DNA of 64,000 bases from Serinus canaria. Lineage: Eukaryota; Chordata; Aves; Passeriformes; Fringillidae. The notes under the pieces are model-generated. The model was not told where the DNA came from, did no database searches, and saw nothing but the letters and a program-made list of their open reading frames with translations. The translations under genes and the position numbers were made by a program. Below are positions 9,243-20,880 of this stretch, one piece after another; positions within the stretch are counted from its first letter, which is position 1; each line of letters starts with the position of its first letter. Location of the stretch: NCBI RefSeq assembly GCF_022539315.1, contig NC_066319.1, forward strand, positions 30,652,093 through 30,716,092, read 5' to 3'.

Positions 9243-12200
9243 CTTTTGTTTATTATGTTGATGTATCCTATTAGATGGGTTTGATATGACACCTACCATG
9301 ATGGCACTTAAGTGCTGGTGTGGCTGTCTGCACATTGCATCATCTCTTGTCCCTCCTGAGAAAGCAAGTATCTTATTTTTATTGTTACTTGAATGCCTTC
9401 ACAATATTTTGTTATGATCAAACATTTAGAGGCAGGACCGTCTAATAGACTTTAAAAAGAACTCAAAAAACAAGAACTCACGTTCAATTTATCACTAAAG
9501 GAATACTCTCAGCCCTTGGCAATAATAACACTTTGTGAACATTTCCCAGCTGTGTCAGACAGAGCTGTGTCCAACAGTATTAACATTAAGATTACTAAAT
9601 AGGCCTCATTTTCTTTTTCCTTGGCTCCATGGACTATTTAGATCAGATTACAATGCAATCTATTTGCTCATTTCATATATGTATGATATGGATTAAAGCT
9701 TGATAAGTTTACATGAAACAATGCAGATGCTAAGTTTTAGCTGAACTCCATGTATTTTTAATGTTCTAAATAGAACTGTCTTTATTTGAAGCATGAGCTG
9801 AATTATGCTTTAAGTTCAGAAACACTAAGTTACACTTAGTGTTACACTTCCAAGTAATTTGGAAGCTTGCAAGCCACGATGAAGCCTCCTTAGCAAAATA
9901 TTCTATAATTGGGACATACCACTAAAAGTCCAAAGATCATGCAGCTTCTGTGCTACATCGAGTTATCCTTCCTGTCATTAAGAGATTTGTTTTCAAAACC
10001 ATGTGTTACACCATATTGTGGCATTTGTGACAGCAGCAAGAAAGGCATATAGTTTGTTCTCCTGATGTGGTATGTTACCCTACTTGTTCTATAAATATGT
10101 GACTACAAAAATGAAGACTTAATCATAACCTATGAGACTTAAATGACTGTATAACATCCAGCTTTGGAAAGGAAAAAGCAACAAAAAGGCAAAGTCTTCA
10201 ACAGGAAGAAAAAGTGCAGTCTCTTCTTGTAATAGGCTACAGCAAATCTGCAGACAAAGAAGCAGAAATGTTATGTTTGCCCTTATGAAGTTCCTATATT
10301 TATATGAGCTGCCAGAAGAGTTTACAAAGCAGGATGTAGACTGAAGAGTGATTTATGCTTGGCATTATGCATGACATTTCAAAATTTGATTACAAAAATG
10401 TGAATTTTTAATAAAAATGCAAAAATTAATCTGGGAACCTTCTTTTCCTACATGTTCAGCACATGCTAGTGACAAAAATATCTTGCAATACTTAGATTTC
10501 AGATATTTCTGAAGTAGTGATAGCCAGTATGGCACAGCTTTTCAAAATTTTTCTGAGACAGATATGACTAATAACAGATTATGATGTTGCCTATTCATTA
10601 TTATTTAACCCAGATGAAATCAAGACCTCAATTCCATTTTTTTAAATCATATTTGTTGCCCTCAAACAGATGCCCTTATAATGGAAAACCTCAGAAGTTC
10701 CTAAAGCTTATAATTTTTTTAACCCCTCTATTTTTTTTTCATTCTTCTAGTCTAGCTCTCCATCCTTTAAATCTGTTTTTAAGAAAGCCTTCTATTCTAG
10801 AGACAAAAGCCATAAAATGTAATTCTTAGTTGTTTGTATGAGAGGGTTTCACATTCCTCTCTATGGCCAGACAAATAGTTACAGTCAGATGCAGCAATGA
10901 GTTGAACAATTCCATGCCACAGAAATCCAGAGTCCAACCAATGTGCCTTTTACATGGGATGTGAGGCAATCTGCATCAGAATAGTTGGCAAAGTCTCAGC
11001 AACTATTGAAAATTACCATTTACTGAAATGTTACTTGAGCCTGAGAGAGATGAAGTTCAGTCTGCCTCAGCTCAACAGACCAAGATGCAATACAGTCATA
11101 TCTGCAACTCCTGCCAGATCATTCATGGTATTATACAAAGCCCTTTACTGTGCCTGACTGCATGGAAAGTGGTAATGACAGCTGGTTTTCTGCCTGACCC
11201 TGTCTGAGGGCCATTTTATGTTCTAGAGCACTAAACAGTAGATGTATTCTTATCTGTATCAGATATTCTTAGAGCTATAGAGGCCTAAAACTGATCTCCC
11301 ATGCACTGTATGCTGCAGTGCATGAATTTCAGCTACTGCTTGGATAGGCTGACTGAGTCAGATCTAGGCTAGATCTGGAAAACCAGAATCTTGAAAGGAT
11401 GGGACTGCTAGATTTCTCTTCATTTGTCCAAGGGGAAAGGTTGTATACACTTTGGCTTGGAAAAAATACATTTTTGGGTAAGGCTATCTTTCATTTCCAT
11501 TTTGCTTCACTAGTTCATGCAGTACTGTTATTGAACATAACCCAAATTATCCTTTAATTTGTATATGTGCATGCTTTATCAGCAAGCAGCCAGCCCCAGG
11601 TTGCCTTGGTTCTTTCTAAGTCAGTAGTGAATTTGGCCAAGTTGTTTTAATTCATACAATTGTCAATTATTGTAAATTTGACTGAGGCACTCGTGAATTT
11701 AGTTCTGGAATACCACAAAAGTATTGCCTTCTAGCTCTAAGCACATGCAGCACAAGAAGTCTTGGAAATTATTTCACTAAGCCACTCAAACTCTGTCTGG
11801 ACAAGGAGCCTAATAGACCAAACCATACAGTTCAAGAAAACATTGGTTTTACTGGCACTTGGGCAAAAGAGACAATACAAGCTTTATCTTATGAACTTTT
11901 AAACTGCCTGTATCATATTAACCTCTTTTAAATTTCTGAAATGGAAGTAATTAAGGCTTGCTCTTACATTCCTTACTAAAGGGAAGTTTTACAAAGTCTG
12001 AGTGGAAAAAAAAAGGTGATGTAATTCTGGGTAATTCCACCAAATGCAAACTCACTTAACACATAAGAGGATTTCAGAATCAAAGTTATTAATGGAAAAT
12101 TACAATTATTATGAATAATTGGTAGTGATTTGATATCGAGACTTTCTTGTTCTAAGCAACATTTAAGTGTATCAATAATGTTTTTCTGTAATAAATGTTC

Positions 12201-14080
12201 CAATTTTTTAGAAAGACAACTAGTAAGGGAATAATATTAGGTGTATGGACTTGTACCAGCCCAGTCACAACAGCTTAATAGAAACACCCCACTGTAGGCC
12301 TGGATGACTTCTTATGAATACACTCTGTCCATTCTCTGGCAGGATTGACACAAATCAAACACAAATTCATGACTAAATACTGAAATAAAGCATGTGAATA
12401 AATTCAGGCATTGCTATGGCTGCCAGGGGACTCTAAAAAACCACTTGTTTCATAAAGCTCTTCCTGTTAATCATCTTTCATTTCCAATGAATGGGGTTTT
12501 TGACAATGTTTAACAGCATGATGGGTGAAAGTAAGGCTATGAAGTTTTCAAAAAAGGTAAGACTGACTTATTCTAACACAAGCTTAAACCATCCTTTGTT
12601 TTTCCAACAAGCTTGTTTCTAAGTAGTAGCACTTTTCTGTTCAATGCACTCAGAGAAACTCCCAATGGTAGAGAAAAGCAAGAGATTTCCCTGCCATCAA
12701 TAGGGAAAGCTTTCCCTACTACATGAATAAAACCCACCATGCATGATGTGGTTAGGTAAAGAATGAGGAAATTACTTGCCTCTAGAAAAAAGACATCATA
12801 TAAGAAAGTGGACAGCAGGTAATATCAATAATAGGCAATCATTCTGTTTAAGTGCAAATATGTCACTTCATAACTGGGTCAGTTACAGATCTACACAGAC
12901 ATACATAGCAGAATGTTCATGATAGAGACAGGACTCAGTCTCCTGGGTTGGAATCTACTGTACTGACTCAGAGGATCATTAGAGCCTGCAAAGTTTGAAC
13001 AACATCCAGATACAGGATTTTGGCAGGGGTCTCTTAACATACACTTGGAGAACAGCTCCAGTTTTCAAGCCTTCAAAGTTTACTGGACACATGCTGTTTC
13101 CCAGAAATAGCCTTTGTTTTCAATGGGAAATGGCATCCATGACTTCAGACTGTCTCACAATCCTAAAAAACCATCTATTTCTCACTCAACTAGAGAGTTT
13201 CTGGGTAGTTCCAGACTGAAACATGGATTCCCTCTTTGTGAGGGCCAAGGCTTTCCATCCTGCTTGTAATTGTCTAGCAAAGAGGAAATGCACTTTCTCC
13301 TAGAGCTCCACACACATAACACTTCACCTTGGGATTTTAACTATTCAAGGATGTAAAAACATAGAGACAAATAGGCAGAGGAAGAATTCCTTCACAGGAA
13401 TCTGAAAATAAACTGAGAAGACTAACTAAAATAGATGTACATACCCATGTCCTTTGTATCAGTTTTCCCACTAACCCTGAAATATTTAGGCTCTAATCAG
13501 AGTGAAGATGCCTACAATTACTCCACCTCTTGTAGTTTTAATTATGACTCTTCTATTTAGAGTTTGCATGCTTTCATTTACCTTCCTTGATTTTACAGCT
13601 AAACTCTCCTTCCTCCTGCCAATTTAATTAATCTTCCCATGTCCAAGCTACCCTATATTCCAAGACACGTGCACACACATTCTTCTAGGATTTTACAGAC
13701 ATGGATCAACATATTGCTCTTACACTGTTTCAGACTTTTCCACCTGAAAAGAAATTAAGGTGATGTCCCTCACATCTTCAGTCATTACAGCATCCCAAAG
13801 TCGTTCTGTCAAAGCAGTTGTCTATTAACATTTTTCCCATGATCTTTTTCTATACCAAGCAGAGATGTGCAGCAGCCAAAGTTATGGAATGACTGACCCT
13901 AAATTGTCATATCCCTGAACTAGACTATGTCAAAAAAGAATGATTGGTGGAACTACTGCTACAGTCATAGCACCTTCTTCTCTCTAGGTGGCTTTCTGTG
14001 GAGTGATCACACTTCTTTTCAGTGTGGGCTATTGTGAGGAGGAGAGAGATGGAGACATTTCATGGTACTTTAATTGTCTA
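9243..14080. other. AT-rich non-coding DNA
   Basis: Nothing firm is seen in this stretch. Small items are a 9-bp-arm hairpin at 9821-9843 and a 40-nt exon-like unit at 12517-12556. The latter has TTTAACAG before it and GTAAGA after it, and reads MMGESKAMKFSKK from the second base. Its acceptor has a poor pyrimidine tract, so it is not called as coding. A 32-nt minus-strand exon-like unit near 13448-13479 is equally weak. Confidence 0.5.
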
Positions 14081-14082
14081 TA

Positions 14083-14897
14083 TTAGTTTTGCATGGCAAA
14101 GTCTTGGTAGTGGGAGAGTTGCAGAGATGGCTTCTGTGAGAAGCTGCTAGAAACTTCCCCTATGACACATAGAGCCAATACCAACCACCTACAAGATGGA
14201 CCTGCTGCTGAGCCCATTAGAAATGGTGCTAGTGCCTCAGGGAAAACATATTTAAGGAGGGAAGCCTGCTGGAACAGGCGTCTGGAAGAAACTGTGAATA
14301 TGTTAAGAGAGGAGCTTATGCAGCAGCAGAATTTCTGGCAGGACTCATGACCCCCGTGGAAGATCCATGCTGGAGAAGTCTGTTCCTAAAGGAAATGGGA
14401 GGGACCCACACTGGAGAAGTTCATCAGGAACTACAGCCTCATGTTAAGCTTTATGACAGGATCATGTTAAGAAGTTCATAGAAGATTGTCTTCCATGGGA
14501 GAGACCCCACACTGGGGCAGAGGGAGGAGGAGGACAGTGATGATGAACTGACCTCAACCCCCATTCTCTGTCCATCTGTGCCACTGCAGGGAAGGAGTTA
14601 TAGAAATTATGACTGAAGTTGAGCCCAGGAAGGGAGTGGTGGAGATAAGGTGTGGAAGGAGAGTGTTTAAATGTTGGCTTTTATTATCTCATTACTCTAC
14701 TCTCTTTTTTTTTGCAATAAATTAAATGAATCTTCCCCTAGTTGAAGCAATTTTTCCTGTGACAATAACTGATGAAGGATCTCTCAGTGTCCATATCTCA
14801 CCCCACAAGGCTTTTGCTGTATTTTTTCTCCCCTGTGCAGCTGATGAGGGAAGTGATAGGCTTTGGTGGGCACAAGACACCAGGGTCAATCTGTCAC
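14083..14897 (+). mobile_element. Solo ERVL-like avian LTR
   Basis: Ordered blocks match a well-known bird LTR: TTGCATGGCAAAGTCTTGGT near 14090, GATGGCTTCTGTGAGAAGCT near 14126, a TATA-like CATATTTAAG at 14247-14256, degenerate repeats containing CACACTGGAG or CACACTGGGG (14400-14520), GATGAACTGACC near 14540, AAGTTGAGCCCAGGAAGG near 14617, AATAAA at 14716-14721, and a 3' end at CTTTGGTGGGCAC with CAGGGTCAA. Some internal repeat units seem to be missing. There is no internal retroviral coding sequence next to it. Open frames at 14162-14350 and 14726-14956 lie in the LTR and are not genes. Confidence 0.8.
14716..14721 (+). terminator. LTR polyadenylation signal AATAAA
   Basis: A canonical AATAAA follows a T-rich stretch in the place where this LTR type carries its poly(A) signal. 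It could terminate transcripts entering from upstream. Confidence 0.55.
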
Positions 14898-17800
14898 CTT
14901 CTCTTTTTCCTTTTTTACTGACACGAAGAGACAGGGTATACAGTAAACTAACTTGAAGCAGTCAGAAATGTATTTCAGAGGGAAAATTAACATAGCATGA
15001 TATCTATTATACTCTAGAGTCTATTATTTAAGAAGGAGAAATTAATAAAAGCCAATCAAACAAAAACATTTCTATAACTAACATGCCCTCGGGCAAGAAA
15101 TACAGAAATATCTTCAGTAATCATTTAGAAAAAAGTTTCAATACAGTAGAAATGATAGCAGCAGAGGTCCCAAGAAAAGACAGTTGGGTGAAAGGGTAGA
15201 AATTACTTTCCCACAAAGAAAAGTGACAATAGCTCTTTTCTAACCAGCCCATAAACAATCAAGGAAGGTCACACCATGGTGCAGCACAATTTGCACTTTT
15301 ATGGGCAGGCCTGTGAATGGTGTTAACTACTGCAGAACCCTCTTTCTGAGTATGATTTATTTGAACAAATAGAATAAAACATCTTTCTCTATTGATTACT
15401 GAAACTGAACAAAAATCAGACCAGCTATAGATCTACCGAGAAATGCTCTTCGTGATAGGAAGAAACGTCAGACTGCTAATTTTTACTGATGTTAATGGAC
15501 TTGCTCCCAACAAAATCAGTGCTCAAACAGTCTCTGTTCTTCTGATGAAGGAATGATATGAGTTTTCAAGTGAGTTATTCTGTAAGTAAAGGAAAGAGAT
15601 TTCTAAGAGAAAGTTTGGAATCCTATAAAGTTTACACACATGAGTATCTGCATGTTCCTTGTTAATGAAGATGCAGACCAGGCTAATTTGTTGATGTGAA
15701 TTTTGTTCTTAATGGATCCATAATGGTTGGAGATAGTAGAGAATAAATATCTAAAAGGAAGCCATTTCCAGGCTGGAAATATACACTGATATTCATTTGC
15801 AAACGCTTAATCTTTTTTAAATCTCTGAGCAAAAGTTTCAAAAATTCTGTGCTTAGAATAGAATTCAGTAACATAAAACTCATTAATAAAATTTTGATAG
15901 GAAAACAGTCTGCATGATCAATACAACAGAACAAATATTTGGTCCAGCATGTATTTCTGTTCAAAGCATCCAGGAAGATATTACAAAGCGACTGCACAAA
16001 TTGTTAGCATATTTTCTAAGTAGAATAGGAGCTGTCAAGGAATGGCTCATAATATTTCTAGTTATGCATTCCTAAGATACAAATAAAAATTCTTCTGCAC
16101 GTCACTCAATTCATTATGAATGCTTCCCATTGAATAAAGAGATAGTTTTGGCCTTTTATGGACAGATAAAAGCTGCACCTGCATTTTTCTACTTTATGTC
16201 ATAAAAGCCCATTAAAACATTTTCCTGTAGTGCAACAGGAATGTCCCATTCTTAAGGGCTTGAATGACAACTAAAAGGCCAAGCCTGTCTTCTGTTTCTG
16301 TATTTGCTTTTTTGGCATTTGCTTTGTAAAGTAACCTACTACTAACAAAATACAGTAGCAAGTTTATGTCTTTTAACCAAAAAAAGGGAAATAGTCTAAA
16401 GCAGTGATTGTCAGCTAAATCCATCTCATCTGTGAAAGTACTGCTGTTTCCCCTAGTCAGTATTCCCAGTTTTTTGCTCACTTACGTCAGCCATGCCATT
16501 CAAGCAAGATTTCAGAAGATCTTGCTTGAATCTCTGGTACAGTATAATTCCTGTGTAACATACTCCTAACAAATGCTTTCAAAATATAATTTGCCACATT
16601 TGATGAGAACAGAAAAAAGACTGAGACCAACAAAGACTTTATGGGATAATAATATTTTCATACCTAAATCAATGCAGCAAAGCAGTATGCTTCTACCACA
16701 CTAATCAACAGCATTCCTTGTAAGAAAAAAGAAGCATTTCAGTATTTCCTAGAGGAAGGATTTTAGTCTTGGATAATAATAACAATAATAATATCCTTTG
16801 GTTTGGGGTTATACTGAGGATGACATTAAGTGAATAAGCCATCCTATTTACTCCTCTCTCCACAAAGTAATGTGGGAGGCAGCAAAGTCTGAAGGATACT
16901 CTCAATAACCCAGTGAGCTCTGAATGTTGTTCTTTGTCCTCCACTGCAGTTCAGACATCTGGCATACCTCAGGCAAAACTGTTCTGCTGCACAACTAATC
17001 CCTTCCATTGCCTCTTCAGTTGCTCAGTGTTTGTGGAAGGCCATAACACCCTCTCACATTGCTTTCATTGCCCTTTAACATCAGCAGTCTCCTACCTTTC
17101 CCTTTCTCTGTTTACAGCTCTCAGTCCTTTAGACATAATCAGTCAGATTCTGTACACCATTAGTGGAGTAAGAGTGTTTTTGAAAACAGAGTAAACAGAG
17201 TCAGCTGGGAAAATTCACAATCTTGTCTGCTAAAGCGTTTGCAGACAAGACTTCCCAGAGAAATCAGACCTAGAAAAGTTCTGGTCTACCACCTATGCCT
17301 AAAACCACCAACATATGGACATTTTTCTGGCTAAATTAGTTCATGGTACAACAGAATATCTCTCTGCATTTGTGGCCCTGTACCAGACTGCAGCAGACAA
17401 CAAGCTGTTTGGGCTATGTTAAGTTTTGAAGGAGTGTGAGGCAGGTAGAGGTAGAATAAGATGCGTCTGTGCCAATTTTAAACAGATATGTGCCCTTCTG
17501 CCTAAAGAGTCATGAAACATAGCTGTCACCAACCTGTACACACATACTTCCCTTCAGCAATTGTGGGCACTATTCATTTGCACTAACTGGTTGAACACCA
17601 AGAATTTTCTCCCTTCTTCGTGGAAGATATGAGTGACCAGTCTACCAACATTCAAGGTACCCTACTTCACACAAAAGGGAACTGTACAAGAGGAAATTCA
17701 GGAGAGAAGGACCCATGAGTTGAAGAAAGGGAAGTACAGAGTCGTGGTACCCAGGGATAAGAGGGAAATGAGAGAGACTGGAAGCGTTAATTTCCTTACT

Positions 17801-18719
17801 TCTGGTTCTGTGACTGCAGTGAATCATCAGAGCAAAAGTAACTCTCAGAAAATCTGAAGTTTCAGGCTCCAAATCCCAGAGGTTTTTTCAAATGGAGAAA
17901 AAAAAAGTGATCTAATTTTCAAAAAATATACTCTAATTTCTTTTACCTCTGAACATCATACATACTGTAAGGTTATACTAGCAAACTATTTGAGACACTT
18001 TTCATAAAAGGGAGAGAGGCAAGTCCAAGTATGGTTAGCCAGTGTTTATAGGGCTATACTGTTTTAAACAATTTTTGGAAAATGCGTTATAGCCAGCATT
18101 TCAAACAAGTCTCATGCTCAGTGTAAAAGAGGCTTTCCTGTATTAATTCAAAGTGTTCTGAAGCCCAGACACAACACTCAGCAGCTCATAAATTTGTCAA
18201 TGGATGAATTTAGCCTAAGAAAAATAAGCTTCATGTATTATAGGTGTGGCAAGGAGCACCACCTATATTCTTCCAGTTGCTTTGAGCCTTTCCAGTTGGT
18301 AGCAATTTGTTATAACTTTGCCAAATTCTAACTTCCAGTTCAGTTTTTTTCTAATTATAGTTACAAGCCTTCCATGCAGTTATCTGCTATTTGAGCTATT
18401 TGGGGAATTTTCAGTCAAAACAGCTCAGCAATTTCTGAGGGCAAGTGAGGGGAGAAAATCGAAAAATCTTTTCATGTCCAAAGCAATAAATTCCTTTGCT
18501 ATATAAGATGCTGAAGTGTTGCCTTGCTTCGATGCAGGATGTCCCATTCCTAACTCTTCAAAACACATACCTCGTCCAAATGAAAAAAATTTCAGAGAGC
18601 ACAATTAGTACATGAAACCAAAGCAGATATTTGCTAGTTGAAAAATGTTTTCTAAAAGCTCTGCCTACACTGAACGTGCAGCAGCTATGGGCTGAAAAAA
18701 TGTTAGCCTTTTAAACGGG
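14898..18719. other. AT-rich non-coding DNA
   Basis: No gene is supported. A small perfect hairpin with 13-bp arms lies at 16498-16531, and one with 10-bp arms at 17221-17250 (TCTTGTCTGC and its complement). A strong acceptor ends near 16948 and opens a 40-odd-codon frame to a TAA, but no companion exon is seen. Confidence 0.5.
16498..16531. repeat. Perfect 13-bp-arm inverted repeat
   Basis: ATTCAAGCAAGAT at 16498-16510 is the exact reverse complement of 16519-16531, with an 8-nt loop. No U-run follows and there is no gene context, so it is only a structural observation. Confidence 0.85.
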
Positions 18720-19080
18720 GTTCCCATGACACTCCTATGGGGAAATCAGGGCTGCTGGGATGGAGTGGGGTCCAGCAGCTCCATGGGAGTGGCAGCTGGG
18801 GGTGAAGGGGCTCCCCAAGGCATGCCTCAAGGCAGGGCTGGGTCCAGGGTGGTCTCAGCCCTAGTACCAGGCACCTCTCTGGGCCATCCTAGGATGTGGG
18901 GCTGTGCATGGGCACAGCTCAGGGCCGTGGTCAGGCAGAACAGCACCGTGGGGAGCTGGAGACAGGCCCTGCTGTGGCATTGTTGGGACAGGGTCTGATG
19001 GGTGATAGATGGGCTGACAGGGTGAGTGACAATCATGGGCAGCCTCACCTGCACACCCAGGCTATGGCTTGAACAGGGGT
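18720..19080. other. GC-rich island, possibly an old repeat or exon
   Basis: About 360 bp rich in G on the plus strand (GGGCTGCTGGG, GGCAGCTGGGG, CAGGGCTGGG), clearly unlike its AT-rich flanks. Open frames cross it on both strands (18726-18998 plus, 18827-19240 minus) but show only composition bias. It does not resemble the CR1 or LTR sequences elsewhere here. CpG is sparse, so a housekeeping promoter island is unlikely. Confidence 0.4.
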
Positions 19081-20796
19081 GAGCTGACCAGAAAGGGGAG
19101 ATTTTTATGTGGAGAAGACACATGGAAGCTGTGAAGGAGGAAGATGAGAAGGATAAGCATGAGGCAAACAGCTGAGCCAGAGTAACAAAAATGAGCAAGT
19201 GGGACAGTAAGCTGGAGACAGAAATGGGTCCATGACACAACCTGCTGGACAGGCAGGACGTAAGAGGTTTGGCTCAGCCAGTTCATGTTTCTTTGCAAAA
19301 AATTTGAAAGAAATAAAAATTGCTGAACCTGAAGATGTTTTGACTCCAAAAATTGCCTGTAGAATTCAAGCTTCAACTGCTACTGAAAAAATGCAGTGAA
19401 ATCCTAGTGCTTCCATCAGGCTCTCATTATTTGAGTGGTGGAGTTCTACATAGTGAATCTAAATCCACCATCCTGGCAGCAATCAGAAGGTCTCAGGATG
19501 ATACCACATGAAAAGTTTTTGGCTATTTCAGTGTCCCCTTCCAAATGCCAGATATTGGTGCAGAAGGGTAGGAGAAAATCAGTTTGTGTTGTCCCGTAGT
19601 CCTCAAAACCATTTGTTCATCCTCAGTACAATAAGCCCACCTTAGGATTCAAACAAAGCTTTTGTCTGTGCTGCTAATAGACTTCAGCACCACATACATT
19701 TTCCAGATTCATAATATCAATTTAAAAATGCCATTCTGCCAATGTCATACTAAGAAGTTGAGTTTTAATACCTGAGGTGTGGCCACCACAGTAATAGCTG
19801 GATATGTGACTCTGAAAATGAATGGCCAATGAAAGGAAATAAAACCACAACAAAATTCTGAGGTATATGATCCAAAGTCATTAACAGCAATGAACTTAAT
19901 GAAAAAAACAACTGAATATTAGAACTAAATATGTAATAGGTTTCTCAGAAATTGCTAGATAATAAAAAGACAGCTGTAACTGTGACTCTGAGCTCTCAAA
20001 ATGCAGTCAACATTAATTTTAAATTGGTTTATTTTTCTTTTATTGCTATGTCTGTGTGGGGCTGTAATTCACAAAGATTCAGAAGTATTCTGAAGTGATG
20101 AAATTCAGTTTCACCTGAAATACTGCCACTTTTGGCACAAAAAGACCCTCCCAAATAGGTTTTCCACAACAGAGAAATTCTGTAATTAAATTAAAAGGAA
20201 GTGAAGAATAACTTTTGCCAATTGAAAACATGTAAGTAATTTAGTTGGGCTAAATGCAATGACCAGAACTGGAATTTTGAAGGCAAACAAAGATTAAACA
20301 GTGCTGCTACCAAACATTCCTTGGATTTTTTTGAAGCCACAAGGGACAATCATCAGTTTTCCATCTCCTCTGCTTTACTGGGTCATGTCTACAAAGGGAC
20401 TTGTTGCTTCCATGACGGGGAGGACCCAAAAGCCTAACCACTTTTTTCAGCTATAAATCACAGTAACTCGGTTCTCATTTTTTTGCCAGCATTTCTTCCT
20501 TTGGCACCTGCATTTTTCTGGATGTCTCTTCTCCATCATTGTCATGGGATAACAATAATTTGGGATTATACCTCACACTTTGAGATTTATCATCAGTTTC
20601 GTGCCATTTATTCACTCTACTTGAAATACAAGGATTTCTCATCTTGAATCAGCCCTTCAGATCTCATAAACAGAGTTAGACTGATTTACTAGAGAAGGAA
20701 GATTAATTTTGACTTCACTCATTGAAACTGGAAAAATTTTTCCTGATTTTGGACAATACATATGGACTAAAACCTCTCTCTCATATTTCACAAAGT
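19081..20796. other. AT-rich non-coding DNA
   Basis: No gene, recognised repeat or strong splice pair is seen in this stretch. Confidence 0.5.
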
Positions 20797-20880
20797 TTTT
20801 AAGTTTAAGAAACTTAAAAGTTTCTTAAACTTAAAACATTCTAAGAATGTTTTACTTTAAGAAAAGTAAAACATTCTTAG
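20797..20880. repeat. Tandem pair of perfect hairpins
   Basis: Hairpin A has arms 20797-20813 and 20820-20836 (17 bp, perfect, 6-nt loop, TTTTAAGTTTAAGAAAC). Hairpin B follows after 4 nt, with arms 20841-20857 and 20864-20880 (17 bp, perfect, 6-nt loop, CTAAGAATGTTTTACTT). Part of arm B also pairs imperfectly with the AAAACATTCT just before it. The two hairpins share arm length and loop length. Confidence 0.92.

Noticed and set aside
9821..9843. 9-bp-arm hairpin AACACTAAG/CTTAGTGTT
   Set aside because: Short enough to occur by chance; it also overlaps a small GTTACACTT duplication that can account for it.
16949..17080. Open frame after the strong acceptor at 16948
   Set aside because: The acceptor is good and the peptide looks plausible, but no donor or companion exon is seen and many lone acceptors occur in such DNA.
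18827..19240. 137-codon minus-strand frame in the GC-rich island
   Set aside because: Stops are rare simply because of GC-rich composition; no splice sites, start context or family support.
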